Below, piece by piece: positions 24,925 to 33,330 of a DNA stretch of 56,685 nt (its first letter is position 1; every line of letters begins with the position of its first letter). The stretch is from an uncultured Oscillospiraceae bacterium (lineage in GTDB: Bacteria; Bacillota; Clostridia; Oscillospirales; Oscillospiraceae): the NCBI GenBank assembly GCA_944386835.1, contig CALXCQ010000066.1, forward strand, positions 1 through 56,685, written 5' to 3'. The notes under the pieces are model-generated. The model saw only the letters and a list, made by a program, of their open reading frames with translations. It was not told the DNA's origin and searched no databases. The position numbers were made by a program, and so were the translations under genes.

Positions 24925-27555
24925 TTATTTTTTTATCATACGCTGTACCAACTTAATAAGTTCCATGATCGGAATGATCATAATTGCCAAGCCAATGGCT
25001 ACAGCATATTCCACCAAAGAAATATGCTCAAATCCAAACGCCTGTGCCAAAAATGGAATATAAATTACACCTGTTGTACAAATAAACGATACGGCCATCG
25101 CTCCTAAAAGCCAGTAGTTTTGATATGCCATGGTGAAAATTGATTTGCGGCGGGAACGCATATTGAACGAATGGCAAATTTCTACCAGGGATAACGTCAA
25201 GAACGCCATGGTCATGCCATCTGGACTGTTCGCAATCTCCCAGACTCCCGACTCCAGATAATGCCCAATAAAATAGGATAACATAGTCAAAACAGTAACC
25301 AGGAATCCCTGTATCGCTACATCCCAGCCCATTCCGCCAGCAAAAATTCCGTCGTCCGCCTTTCGCGGCCCTCTTTTCATAATATCCTTTTCACTTTTCT
25401 CCATTCCCAAGGCAAGTGCTGGGAAACAGTCTGTGATCAAATTAATCCACAGTAAATGCACTGGTTTTAAAATAGTAAACCCAAGAAGCGTTGCAAAGAA
25501 AATGGAGAGTACTTCTGCCAAATTTGACGACAAAAGGAATTGTATCGATTTTCGGATATTGTCATAAATCCGCCGGCCTTCTTCTACTGCCGCTACAATG
25601 GTGGCAAAATTATCATCAGCCAGTACCATATCTGCTACATTTTTGGTAACATCTGTGCCGGTAATACCCATTCCTACGCCAATATCGGCATTTTTGATGG
25701 AAGGTGCATCGTTGACGCCATCTCCAGTCATGGCGGTAATACAGCCCCTGGATCTCCAGGCGCTTACAATTCGTACTTTGTGTTCCGGTTGAACCCGCGC
25801 ATAAACAGCATATTTTGTAATATTTTGCGTTAGCTGTTCATCACTCATCTCGTCTAATTGCGCTCCAGTAATCGCTTTTTGGTCAGGCCCCAAAATACCT
25901 AGCTGCTTAGCAATAGCAACGGCCGTATCTTTATGGTCTCCTGTGATCATAACCGGCCGAATCCCGGCTTGCCTGCACTCTACAATTGCATCCCGAACTT
26001 CTGGTCGAATTGGGTCAATCATCCCGGAAAGGCCAAGGTAACAAAGAGAATTTTCCAAAGCCTCCGGCTCATAGCTTTCGGGCGTTGTTGACCAAATCCT
26101 TTGTGCTGCACACAATACCCGCAACGCTTGGTCTGCCATAGACTTATTTTGCGCTAAAATTTCTTTGCTGATTTCTACAGTCATAGGAACCAACTGCCCT
26201 TTCCAAAGCGCGTGGGTACAGCGTTTTAATACTACATCTGGTGCTCCCTTTGTAAACTGAATCACTGAGTTATCTTCTGCTTTTAGGACCACAGACATCA
26301 TTTTACGCCCAGAGTCAAAGGGTGCCTCCCCTATCCGTGAATATTGCAATGTCTGTGGCCAAATTCCCATTTCATAGGCATCATTGACCAGAGCACATTC
26401 TGTCGGTTCTCCTATCGCCATATGATTCTCATCCAATTTGGCGTCACTGCACAAAGCCATGGCCAAGGCCAACCGGCATTTGTCATCTGCAGAATGCGCA
26501 ACGACTGTCATTTTATTCTGTGTCAGTGTCCCTGTCTTGTCAGAGCAGATAACCTGTGTGCATCCCAGAGTTTCAACTGCCGTCAATTTGCGAATTACTG
26601 CATTGCGCCTGGACATGTTGGTAACACCGATAGAAAGCACAATGGTAACAACGGCAGCCAGTCCTTCCGGGATTGCCGCAACTGCCAGACTTACCGCCAC
26701 CATAAAGGTATCCAACATGGTAGCTCCATTGATGTTTGGATAGACTCTAAGCAAATCGATTGCAAAAATAAGAAGGCAAATACCAATCACTAAAATACTG
26801 AGAATTTCGCTCAACTGGTTTAGCTTTCGCTGCAAAGGAGTTGCCTCGTCTTTCGCTTGTGCCAATGCGTCGGCAATCTTCCCCATTTCTGTATCCATTC
26901 CTGTTGCAGTAATGACAGCTTGTCCCCGTCCATAAACCACTGTGCTACCCATATATATCATATTTTTGCGGTCACCCAAGGGAACATCTTTGCCGCCGGC
27001 CAATTTTAGCGACTCCACCATTTTACTCACCGGTACGGATTCCCCAGTCAATGCTGCTTCTTCTACTTTTAAGCTAGCACACTCGATAACCCGTGCGTCT
27101 GCCGGTACTGCATCCCCTGCCTCTAAAATGACAATATCTCCCGGGACAAGTTCTTCACTTCTCACAGTTACTTGTTGTCCATCCCGTAAGACTTTAGAAG
27201 TAGCAGCTGTAATTTCCTGTAAAGCCTCAATAGCTTTTTCCGCCTTATTCTCCTGCAAAACTCCCAAGACAGCATTGATAACAACTACTGCCAAAATAAT
27301 AACAACATCTGCAAAGGATTCCCCGGAATAAACTGCAGTAGTACCGGAAATAACAGCCGCCCCCAGCAAAATAAGCGTCATAGGGTCGGCCAACTCTTTC
27401 AAAAATTTTTGAAAAAGCGTCACCTTTTTTCCTTCTTGCAATTTGTTTGGTCCGTGTGCTGCAAGCCGCTTGCTCGCCTCTTGGGAACTCAGGCCTGTTT
27501 GGGCTGACCTTACATTCTGCAGCACCTGCGTCACATCCGCTAAATACTCTTTCAT
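24925..27555 (-). CDS. P-type cation ATPase (Ca2+/Mn2+ exporter type, P2A)
   Basis: The ~876-residue P2-type ATPase has an N-terminal cation-ATPase domain, the TGES-containing actuator (LTGESVPV), TM4 with AAIPEGLAAV, the phosphorylated aspartate in CSDKTGTLTQNK, FTKGAPD in the nucleotide domain, the hinge MTGDGVNDAPS, and TM6 NLITDCFPALALG supplying cation ligands. By sequence alone it would be called a calcium-translocating ATPase. Because a yybP-ykoY-type manganese riboswitch with an attenuator lies directly upstream, manganese export is at least as likely. The ATG at 27555 has GAAAGG nine bases before it; the longer reading would start inside the expression platform. Confidence 0.93.
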   Translation of the reverse strand: MKEYLADVTQVLQNVRSAQTGLSSQEASKRLAAHGPNKLQEGKKVTLFQKFLKELADPMTLILLGAAVISGTTAVYSGESFADVVIILAVVVINAVLGVLQENKAEKAIEALQEITAATSKVLRDGQQVTVRSEELVPGDIVILEAGDAVPADARVIECASLKVEEAALTGESVPVSKMVESLKLAGGKDVPLGDRKNMIYMGSTVVYGRGQAVITATGMDTEMGKIADALAQAKDEATPLQRKLNQLSEILSILVIGICLLIFAIDLLRVYPNINGATMLDTFMVAVSLAVAAIPEGLAAVVTIVLSIGVTNMSRRNAVIRKLTAVETLGCTQVICSDKTGTLTQNKMTVVAHSADDKCRLALAMALCSDAKLDENHMAIGEPTECALVNDAYEMGIWPQTLQYSRIGEAPFDSGRKMMSVVLKAEDNSVIQFTKGAPDVVLKRCTHALWKGQLVPMTVEISKEILAQNKSMADQALRVLCAAQRIWSTTPESYEPEALENSLCYLGLSGMIDPIRPEVRDAIVECRQAGIRPVMITGDHKDTAVAIAKQLGILGPDQKAITGAQLDEMSDEQLTQNITKYAVYARVQPEHKVRIVSAWRSRGCITAMTGDGVNDAPSIKNADIGVGMGITGTDVTKNVADMVLADDNFATIVAAVEEGRRIYDNIRKSIQFLLSSNLAEVLSIFFATLLGFTILKPVHLLWINLITDCFPALALGMEKSEKDIMKRGPRKADDGIFAGGMGWDVAIQGFLVTVLTMLSYFIGHYLESGVWEIANSPDGMTMAFLTLSLVEICHSFNMRSRRKSIFTMAYQNYWLLGAMAVSFICTTGVIYIPFLAQAFGFEHISLVEYAVAIGLAIMIIPIMELIKLVQRMIKK

Positions 27556-27594
27556 AGCTTTAGTCCTTTCCGCTAATTTAGCATTATTATATGA

Positions 27595-27649
27595 CAAAAG
27601 AGACTCCTATACGCCCCAATTTCTACATTTTGGAACATATATGAGTCTC
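27595..27649 (-). terminator. attenuator of the ATPase riboswitch
   Basis: Minus strand: GAGACTC (27643-27649) pairs with GAGTCTC (27600-27606), extended by TATATG/CGTATA, then CTTTTGTC. The 5' arm reuses the conserved GAGAC end of the aptamer, so aptamer folding and termination are mutually exclusive, the normal logic of an ON switch. Confidence 0.75.
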
Positions 27650-27726
27650 ATTCTCTACAGATAAGCCGGGCTATAAAGTGCCGGATTGACGGCCTATCAC
27701 GCACACTGTGCGGAATTACTCCCTCA
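27643..27726 (-). ncRNA. yybP-ykoY manganese riboswitch (ATPase leader)
   Basis: The minus-strand leader contains the conserved elements of this class in order: GGGAGTA (27717-27723), a variable stem, GTGATAGGCCGTCAATCC (the GUCAA loop segment), and a second stem ending in GAATGAGACTC. It aligns by eye with the similar leader of mntP. This class binds Mn2+ (with Mg2+) and turns on efflux genes when manganese is high. No clear promoter was found between mntP and this element, so it may also work on read-through transcripts. Confidence 0.75.
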
Positions 27727-27756
27727 TTTTATAATTTAAAAGTCAAAAGAACCTTT

Positions 27757-28317
27757 CTATATCAAAATCCCCAAATGCTCCAATAATATTTTCAACCCCA
27801 TGACAACCAGGACAATTCCACCTGCCAGCTCTGCCTTTGATTTAAATTTACTGCCAAATATATTGCCAATTTGAACCCCAACCGCTGAAAGAACAAAGGT
27901 TACAACGCCAATCAGCCCAATTGCCGTCAGAATATCTACTTTTAAAAAGGCAAATGTAACGCCAACAGCCAGAGCGTCAATGCTGGTCGCCAAAGCCAGC
28001 GGCAACATGGCTTTGATCGCAAAAGAACCGTTAAACTCTTCTGCTTCTTCCCGAGACTCCCTGATCATATTGATACCAATCAAGGCCAATAATATAAATG
28101 CGATCCAATGATCGACACTAACGATCAAGGTCTCAAATTGTCTACCAAGCAGATACCCAATAAGGGGCATAAAGGCTTGAAATCCGCCAAAATACAATCC
28201 GGTAATTACCATATGTCTGAGATTTAACTTTTGTACAGACAATCCCTTACAAATAGAAACCGCAAAGGCGTCCATTGCCAATCCTACAGATAGTATCAAC
28301 AGCTCCCAAAGTCCCAT
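27757..28317 (-). CDS. mntP: manganese efflux pump MntP
   Basis: MntP exports Mn2+. The ~186-residue protein has six membrane helices in two repeats, each with the essential acidic motif: [15 protein letters not shown] in TM1 and [13 protein letters not shown] in TM4. The ATG at 28317 is clear, with GGAGGAG six bases upstream; the longer reading would run through the riboswitch. A yybP-ykoY-type leader with terminator precedes it, as in many mntP genes. The manganese-controlled ATPase is immediately downstream. Confidence 0.95.
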   Translation of the reverse strand: MGLWELLILSVGLAMDAFAVSICKGLSVQKLNLRHMVITGLYFGGFQAFMPLIGYLLGRQFETLIVSVDHWIAFILLALIGINMIRESREEAEEFNGSFAIKAMLPLALATSIDALAVGVTFAFLKVDILTAIGLIGVVTFVLSAVGVQIGNIFGSKFKSKAELAGGIVLVVMGLKILLEHLGILI

Positions 28318-28357
28318 TCCCAGCTCCTCCTCGCCGATGGTTTCAGCAACAGAGGAT

Positions 28358-28391
28358 AAAAAAAGACCTATCTGCCGCTGACAGATAAGTC
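28358..28391 (-). terminator. attenuator of the mntP riboswitch
   Basis: Minus strand: GACTTATCTG pairs with CAGATAGGTC (one G-U pair) and is followed by seven or more T. The 5' arm shares GAC with the aptamer's conserved GACGAGAC end, so the two structures compete. Confidence 0.88.
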
Positions 28392-28472
28392 TCGTCATTT
28401 CAGATGAGGCCATGGACAAGTCCAAAGATGTTGACATCATCACGCCCAATGCGCTGACTACTCCCTTATGTG
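28389..28472 (-). ncRNA. yybP-ykoY manganese riboswitch (mntP leader)
   Basis: On the minus strand GGGAGTAG (28458-28465), a GC stem, GATGTCAACATC (28427-28438) and the closing GACGAGAC (28389-28396) appear in the order and spacing of the yybP-ykoY class. A small ACTCCC/GGGAGT hairpin overlaps the 5' side and could be an alternative fold. Binding of Mn2+ should prevent the following terminator and allow mntP expression. Confidence 0.88.
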
Positions 28473-28477
28473 GGAGT

Positions 28478-28506
28478 ATTTTAACACAGCTTGGTAAATT
28501 ATGCAA
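28478..28506 (-). promoter_or_regulatory. mntP promoter
   Basis: TTGCAT (28501-28506), a 17-base spacer and TAAAAT (28478-28483) on the minus strand place the start at about 28472, right at the 5' end of the riboswitch. It lies just past the stop of the GH25 gene. Confidence 0.72.
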
Positions 28507-28513
28507 GTGCAAT

Positions 28514-29401
28514 TTACATATCCCCTGCATAATCTACAAAACTGATATTCATATCCACCATTCCCTCTATTCCGGGAATAGAACCTTGATTAGTATATTG
28601 CCACATCTGAAAGTTGTAGTAGAAATCTGGCACATCACTATACTGTGCCAACCAGAACTCATACTCCCGCAATTCCAAAAGATTGAATTGCTGGTACCCG
28701 AAAATCTGATTAAAATAAATACCCGCCTGATATCCTTCTGCCGAGATGGCTTCACAAAATGTTTTAGCGCAGGCGGTCAGTGTAATAGAGTCCATACCAT
28801 CTGTGCGTGCCTCCGCTTCAATATTCTCCCAGTCATAAAAGACCGGGTACCGGATGTCATACTGACGGATCCGTTCCAACAGGAATTCCGCTTCTTCCAA
28901 GGCCTCTTCTGGTGAAACAGCTTGCGAAAAGAAATAGACACCTACCTCCAGTCCTGCGTCTAAAGCACCTTCTATATTGGTTTTGAACTGAGAGTCTTCT
29001 TCCAGTCTTCCCTGGGTATAGCCCCGGTAGCCTACCCGGATCATGGCATAGTCCACACCGGCTTCTTTGACTTTTTTCCAGTCAATCGTATTTTGATGAG
29101 AAGAAACGTCAATTCCCACAAAACTTTCACCGGCTGTATAGACAATCACACCATCGGTATTGGTAAAAGCGGTTAAGTCGTAACTGTTGCGCTCCAAACC
29201 TTCAATAATGGTCGTCTGTAATGGGTTGCTACTTTCCAGTTGTTCTGTCTCTTCTGGTCTCTCCAAAGTTTGCTCACGACTAATCCAGTCCAATACATAT
29301 GTAAATATCCATAATCCGGCAAACATAGCTGCTACTATAAAAAAAGCCCGAAGCCATCTTTTACGACGAATTCGCGCCGGTCGTTCCTTGATTGTTGGCA
29401 T
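28514..29401 (-). CDS. membrane-anchored GH25 lysozyme (muramidase)
   Basis: The ~295-residue protein has a basic N-terminus, one membrane segment ([16 protein letters not shown], ~17-35), a short linker, and a GH25 domain. The domain starts at [17 protein letters not shown] with catalytic-type residues in the FYDWEN motif and [14 protein letters not shown]25 enzymes cleave the MurNAc-GlcNAc bond of peptidoglycan. The anchored topology suggests wall remodelling rather than lysis. The ATG at 29401 has AAGGAGG six bases upstream, and its own promoter overlaps the longer reading, excluding it. Confidence 0.92.
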   Translation of the reverse strand: MPTIKERPARIRRKRWLRAFFIVAAMFAGLWIFTYVLDWISREQTLERPEETEQLESSNPLQTTIIEGLERNSYDLTAFTNTDGVIVYTAGESFVGIDVSSHQNTIDWKKVKEAGVDYAMIRVGYRGYTQGRLEEDSQFKTNIEGALDAGLEVGVYFFSQAVSPEEALEEAEFLLERIRQYDIRYPVFYDWENIEAEARTDGMDSITLTACAKTFCEAISAEGYQAGIYFNQIFGYQQFNLLELREYEFWLAQYSDVPDFYYNFQMWQYTNQGSIPGIEGMVDMNISFVDYAGDM

Positions 29402-29429
29402 AGCGAGCCTCCTTATTACAAGTAAGGCC

Positions 29430-29458
29430 AGTATACCATAAGTTCTTTTATTCGCCAA
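29430..29458 (-). promoter_or_regulatory. GH25 promoter
   Basis: TTGGCG (29453-29458), a 17-base spacer and TATACT (29430-29435) with an upstream TGG making an extended -10, minus strand. Confidence 0.7.
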
Positions 29459-29498
29459 GTAATCTATTTTTCAGTCCTTAGACTGATACAAAAAAACA

Positions 29499-29527
29499 TT
29501 GTCTAACTGACAGATATATTGTAAAAT
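29499..29527 (+). promoter_or_regulatory. capA-like gene promoter
   Basis: TTGTCT (29499-29504), a 17-base spacer and TAAAAT (29522-29527), about 30 bases before the ATG. It is back to back with the GH25 promoter. Confidence 0.65.
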
Positions 29528-29559
29528 AGAGTCAAATGCAAGGAAAGGGAGGTTCTGTT

Positions 29560-30897
29560 ATGTCCGATCAAGATTTTGAATTTGATGAACAGCTACACGA
29601 GCAGCGTCGTTTACGGAGACTGGAATTAAAACGCAAACGTATGATTCGCCAGCGCATTATCTATGGCGTTTTTATTATCCTCCTAATATTGATGATCGTC
29701 CTTATTGTTAGGGGCTGCAAAGCAAAAAATAGCGAAGATGCCACACAACAAGAGCAATTGGAACAACAACAGCAGCAAGAAGAACAAGTTCAGTCAAACC
29801 AACCAACAACCGTTTCAACTGCAACTCTCGCTGCCGTTGGCGATATTATGGTCTATGATACACAGTTAGATGACGCTTTGGAAGAGGATGGTACCTATAA
29901 TTTCCTTCCCAGTTTTGCCAAAGTTGCCTCTCTTCTGACACTACCCGACCTCACTATCGGAAACTTTGAAGCAAACTGCACAGGAGCTCCTTACTCTGGG
30001 TATCCCAATTTCAATGCACCGGAAAGCCTTGCAAAAACCCTTTCAGCGGTAGGCTTCGATATCATGCAGACAGCTAACACATACAGCATCCAAAACGGAG
30101 TTTCCGGCTTAACTTCCACATTGTCTCATCTCCGTGATGCTGGCCTTACCACTGTTGGTACGTATGCTTCCCAGGCGGAACGAGACGAAAACGGAGGCAT
30201 TGTCGTTAAGGAAATTAACGGTATTAAATTTGCTTTCCTGGCCTATACCAAAGGCGTCAATAATATGACGGTTCCGGAAGGTTCTGAGTACTGTGTCAAT
30301 TTGCTGTATACAGACTATGATTCTGAATATTCCCGGATCAATGAAGCTGGCATCCTTACCAGTATTGAGGCTGCAAAAGAACTAGAGCCTGATGTGATTG
30401 TTGCATTGTTGCACTGGGGCAGCGAATATGACGTGGAGATCAGTTCTACACAAGAAGAAATCACACAACTCATGTTTGAAAATGGAGTCGATGTGATCCT
30501 TGGCTCTCACCCCCATGTGGTAGGTCCTATGGAAGAACGGACTGTTACGGTAAATGGCGAAGAAAAAAATGTTTTTATTGCGTATAGTCTGGGAAACTTT
30601 CTCTCTAATATGACCGAGGAAGGTACTCAGGAAAGCGTAATCCTCAACTTGGAATTTACAAAAGACAGTGATGGAAAAACCACTATTTCCAAAGTAGATT
30701 ATGTGCCTGTATATATTTGGGATTATGGAGAAGAAGCTGCTAACCGCTATGAAATTGTAAATATTTATGATGCGCTTCAGACGGAAACTGATACCGATCG
30801 AATTTCTGTTTTACAAGATGCTCTGGATCATTTAAAAACTAATACGCAATCCGACTATGCTCAGCCTCAGCCGGATGCGATCCAACCTCAATCTTAA
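29560..30897 (+). CDS. CapA family protein (PGA_cap metallophosphatase-like)
   Basis: The ~445-residue protein has a charged N-terminus, one membrane segment (IIYGVFIILLILMIVLIV, ~35-53), a Gln/Glu-rich linker (~65-85), and a CapA/PgsA-type calcineurin-like domain. Domain motifs are AAVGDIMVYD, GNFEANCTG, LHWGSEYD, ILGSHPHVVGPME and AYSLGNFLSN. Some CapA proteins function in poly-gamma-glutamate synthesis. No pgsB/pgsC-type genes are nearby, so a polymer role is unsupported and an extracytoplasmic hydrolase role is possible. The ATG at 29560 follows GGGAGG; the dCMP deaminase is 24 bases downstream. Confidence 0.88.
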   Translation: MSDQDFEFDEQLHEQRRLRRLELKRKRMIRQRIIYGVFIILLILMIVLIVRGCKAKNSEDATQQEQLEQQQQQEEQVQSNQPTTVSTATLAAVGDIMVYDTQLDDALEEDGTYNFLPSFAKVASLLTLPDLTIGNFEANCTGAPYSGYPNFNAPESLAKTLSAVGFDIMQTANTYSIQNGVSGLTSTLSHLRDAGLTTVGTYASQAERDENGGIVVKEINGIKFAFLAYTKGVNNMTVPEGSEYCVNLLYTDYDSEYSRINEAGILTSIEAAKELEPDVIVALLHWGSEYDVEISSTQEEITQLMFENGVDVILGSHPHVVGPMEERTVTVNGEEKNVFIAYSLGNFLSNMTEEGTQESVILNLEFTKDSDGKTTISKVDYVPVYIWDYGEEAANRYEIVNIYDALQTETDTDRISVLQDALDHLKTNTQSDYAQPQPDAIQPQS

Positions 30898-30921
30898 CCT
30901 GATTTTGAAAGGAGTTTCAGA

Positions 30922-31407
30922 ATGAAGCGTAAAGACTATATTTCCTGGGATGAATATTTCATGGGTGTTGCCATGTTGGCTGCTCGTCGTTCAAAAGATC
31001 CCAATACGCAAGTCGGTGCTTGCATTGTAAGCCCCGATAACATTATCCTTTCTACAGGTTACAACGGTTTTCCAAAAGGCTGTTCCGATGATGAATATCC
31101 CTGGGAACGTGAGGGAGCTTCCACAAAATATCCTTTTGTAGTACACGCAGAATTAAATGCAATTCTTAACTCTCAGGGAAAATCTCTGAAAGGGGCAAAA
31201 ATTTATGTGGCTTTGTTTCCCTGCAACGAATGCGCAAAGGCAATTATACAGTCTGGAATTTCAGAAGTTATTTATTTAAGTGATAAATATGCAAATACGG
31301 ATTCTGTCCTGGCCTCCAAGCGGATGATGGATTCTGCAGGCGTCCTTTACCATCAACTAAAACCTGCTATCCAGCAAATCACCTTAGATTTTACCCTATG
31401 TGAATAA
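30922..31407 (+). CDS. deoxycytidylate deaminase family protein
   Basis: The 161-residue zinc deaminase has the catalytic HAELNAIL motif (about residue 76) and the zinc-binding FPCNECAKAII. SKDPNTQVGACIV and YNGFPKGCSDDEYPW are typical of dCMP deaminase/ComEB proteins. The enzyme converts dCMP to dUMP, feeding thymidylate synthesis. GAAAGGAG precedes the ATG. It is probably co-transcribed with the CapA-like gene. Confidence 0.93.
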   Translation: MKRKDYISWDEYFMGVAMLAARRSKDPNTQVGACIVSPDNIILSTGYNGFPKGCSDDEYPWEREGASTKYPFVVHAELNAILNSQGKSLKGAKIYVALFPCNECAKAIIQSGISEVIYLSDKYANTDSVLASKRMMDSAGVLYHQLKPAIQQITLDFTLCE

Positions 31408-31423
31408 CCGTTAATTATGCAAT

Positions 31424-31464
31424 ATCCCCCCTGATGCAGTAACATTTCCTACATCAGGGGGGAT
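31424..31464. terminator. hairpin between convergent genes
   Basis: ATCCCCCCTGATG (31424-31436) pairs perfectly with CATCAGGGGGGAT (31452-31464) around a 15-base loop, just after the dCMP deaminase stop. The T tract is poor, so efficiency is uncertain. Confidence 0.6.
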
Positions 31465-31536
31465 TCGTCTATCCTTATCGCCGGATCTGTACGGACCATC
31501 AAGGCGTGCTTATACCACAATTACCAATACATCAGT

Positions 31537-32088
31537 TTAATCCGTCAAAGTCTCCCAATACTCCCATTGAATCTGAGATACCTTTTCTGTGCAACAGGTA
31601 ACTACACATTGATCTACAGTTTTTGTAAAAAACTGTAAATTCGGTTCCTCCAGTATCCGGGTTTTACCCGTCATCTGGAACTCACTGCCCTGCAAGAGAA
31701 TACCCAGACCTTTTCCAGTATACTTTCCATACGCTTCTTTCATTGTCCAAATCTGAAGGAATGCTAAATTAGGGTCCGCCTGGCTCTGTACCCATTCTCT
31801 CTCCCCTTTTCCCAAAATTCGCTTCAAAACTTTGGGATCAACGGAACGTATGGTCTCACAGTCCAGGCCCACCGGACTGTCAGATAGAGCACAAGCGACC
31901 ATATTTTTTGTGTGGCTGATGGAAAAATGCCAGAAACTGTTTTCCCAATATGGCCGCCCAAAACGAGTGCGGACAACTGGCGGCATGGAACCATTCCCAT
32001 TCTTTTCGTATAGTCTTTTTAAAAGTTGGTAAGCCTCAGTATGCCCGAATCGGAAATCTTCTAAGGGAAGCATTGCTATCTGTAACAT
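31537..32088 (-). CDS. Sfp-type 4'-phosphopantetheinyl transferase
   Basis: The 183-residue protein has the PPTase signature FSISHTKNM, GLDCETIR (metal-binding acidic pair) and FLQIWTMKEAYGKYTGKGLG. It moves phosphopantetheine from CoA to a carrier-protein serine. Length and the WTMKEAYGK form fit the Sfp/HetI class rather than AcpS. No polyketide or peptide synthetase is nearby, so it may serve a distant cluster or the fatty acid carrier. Confidence 0.9.
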   Translation of the reverse strand: MLQIAMLPLEDFRFGHTEAYQLLKRLYEKNGNGSMPPVVRTRFGRPYWENSFWHFSISHTKNMVACALSDSPVGLDCETIRSVDPKVLKRILGKGEREWVQSQADPNLAFLQIWTMKEAYGKYTGKGLGILLQGSEFQMTGKTRILEEPNLQFFTKTVDQCVVTCCTEKVSQIQWEYWETLTD

Positions 32089-32103
32089 AAACTACTGAAC
32101 TCC

Positions 32104-32138
32104 AAAAAAGAGCCGCTACCTAAGCAGCGGCTCTTTTT
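32104..32138. terminator. bidirectional terminator after the zinc-ribbon gene
   Basis: AAAGAGCCGCT pairs with AGCGGCTCTTT, flanked by A on one side and T on the other, so it can work on both strands. It terminates the minus-strand zinc-ribbon gene. Confidence 0.9.
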
Positions 32139-32150
32139 CTTACTGTTTAC

Positions 32151-32429
32151 TTAGCCGTTTTCTTTCATACGTGCATAGCAGTCGCTGCAATACACGGGAC
32201 GATCAGACTTCGGCTCAAAAGGCACTTTGGCTTCACCACCACAAGCCGCACAGGTAGCAGTAAAATACTCTCTGGGGCCACGAGCAGCATTCTTACGGGC
32301 ATCACGGCAAGCCTTGCAGCGCTGAGGCTCATTCTGGAAACCTCTTTCTGCATAGAATTCCTGTTCGCCGGCAGTAAATACAAATTCCTTACCGCATTCT
32401 TTGCAAACTAAAGTTTTGTCTTCGTACAT
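32151..32429 (-). CDS. zinc-ribbon domain protein
   Basis: The ~92-residue protein has four CxxC pairs: CKECG, CKACR, CAACG and CSDC, enough for two zinc ribbons. FVFTAGEQEFYAERGFQNEPQRCKACR is a widespread zinc-ribbon family motif, sometimes called CxxC-x17-CxxC, of unknown function. The ATG at 32429 has GAGAGG eight bases upstream. It follows sigH by about 110 bases and could share its transcript. Confidence 0.85.
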   Translation of the reverse strand: MYEDKTLVCKECGKEFVFTAGEQEFYAERGFQNEPQRCKACRDARKNAARGPREYFTATCAACGGEAKVPFEPKSDRPVYCSDCYARMKENG

Positions 32430-32537
32430 TTTTTTTACCTCTCTTTTTGCTTTAAAAGATGTGCCCCCACGAAATGCCCGACAAATGCTTGTTGGTCTGT
32501 AACACAGGGTCAATTTATTGCGAACGGTAAATACCGT

Positions 32538-33137
32538 TTACGCCGGGTTCCGTTCCCGCATCAACTTTGTGCGGATGCGCTGTACAGCATTGTCAACTGA
32601 TTTCGTGGTTTTACCCATTCTTTCCGCAATTTCACGGTAAGAGAGGCCTTGCAAAAATAAGTCCAATGTCTGTTGCTCCAACGTTGATAAAGATGTAGTC
32701 AAGATTGTCTTGAGCTCTTCAAAGCCCTCTTGATCCATCATGACTTGTTCCGGACTGACACTTGCTTGCAACAAATGCTGTCTATCAAACTCCAGCGGTC
32801 CGGAAACATCCAATGACAGTGCCTCGCTTAGAATCCGATGATTCTGTTTCGATGCAACACGAATAGAAGAAATAATTCTATTTCGTACACAGCTAGTCGC
32901 ATAGGTTTTAAAGGAAGCGTCACTTCCCGGTTGATAGCAATTGATTGCATTCAAAAGTCCCAAAAAGCCTTCTTGCAAAAGATCTTCCCAATCCGCTCCA
33001 GCTAGATAATACGGTCTAGCATACCGACGAACGAATCCAGTGTAACGTCTGATCAGCTCTTCAGATGCACCATCCGTCCCCTGACAAAGAATACACAACT
33101 CCTCATCCGTCAGCTTCGCTCTTTGGTAATCGTTCAA
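32538..33137 (-). CDS. sigH: RNA polymerase sporulation sigma factor SigH
   Basis: The 199-residue sigma-70 family protein lacks region 1. It has region 2 with DWEDLLQEGFLGLLNAINCY and FKTYATSCVRNRIISSIR, and region 4 with LSYREIAERMGKTTKSVDNAVQRIRTKL. Length and these sequences fit SigH (Spo0H), which transcribes transition-state and early sporulation genes including spo0A. It starts at TTG (33137), ten bases after TAGGAGG. The rare start codon may limit its synthesis. Confidence 0.88.
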   Translation of the reverse strand: MNDYQRAKLTDEELCILCQGTDGASEELIRRYTGFVRRYARPYYLAGADWEDLLQEGFLGLLNAINCYQPGSDASFKTYATSCVRNRIISSIRVASKQNHRILSEALSLDVSGPLEFDRQHLLQASVSPEQVMMDQEGFEELKTILTTSLSTLEQQTLDLFLQGLSYREIAERMGKTTKSVDNAVQRIRTKLMRERNPA

Positions 33138-33163
33138 TCTTTGCTATCCTCCTATTGTTACGT

Positions 33164-33192
33164 ATTATATGCGATTTTTCGAATTTTGTCAA
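33164..33192 (-). promoter_or_regulatory. sigH promoter
   Basis: TTGACA (33187-33192), 17 bases, TATAAT (33164-33169), minus strand: a fully consensus promoter with a short leader. Just upstream is the palindrome TTGTCTAA-A-TTAGACAA, a possible operator. Confidence 0.9.
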
Positions 33193-33225
33193 TACGCAAT
33201 GAATTTTTTTCTATTTTAATACAGT

Positions 33226-33242
33226 TTTTGTCTAATTTAGAC
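33226..33242. promoter_or_regulatory. palindrome upstream of the sigH promoter
   Basis: TTGTCTAA and TTAGACAA are a perfect inverted repeat about a single central base. The position, about 35 bases upstream of the -35, suits a regulator-binding site. It does not match a 0A box. The regulator is unknown. Confidence 0.4.
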
Positions 33243-33330
33243 AATTTCTTTTTTTCTTTTACCATTTAAATGCCAAATTTCTAGCGCTTTTGTCTGTTTC
33301 TTATAACGGTTGCATAACCCAAGATTTCCG

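Noticed and set aside
28317..28530. Longer N-terminus for MntP
   Set aside because: The extra codons are the riboswitch and its terminator translated. GGAGGAG before the ATG at 28317 fixes the start.
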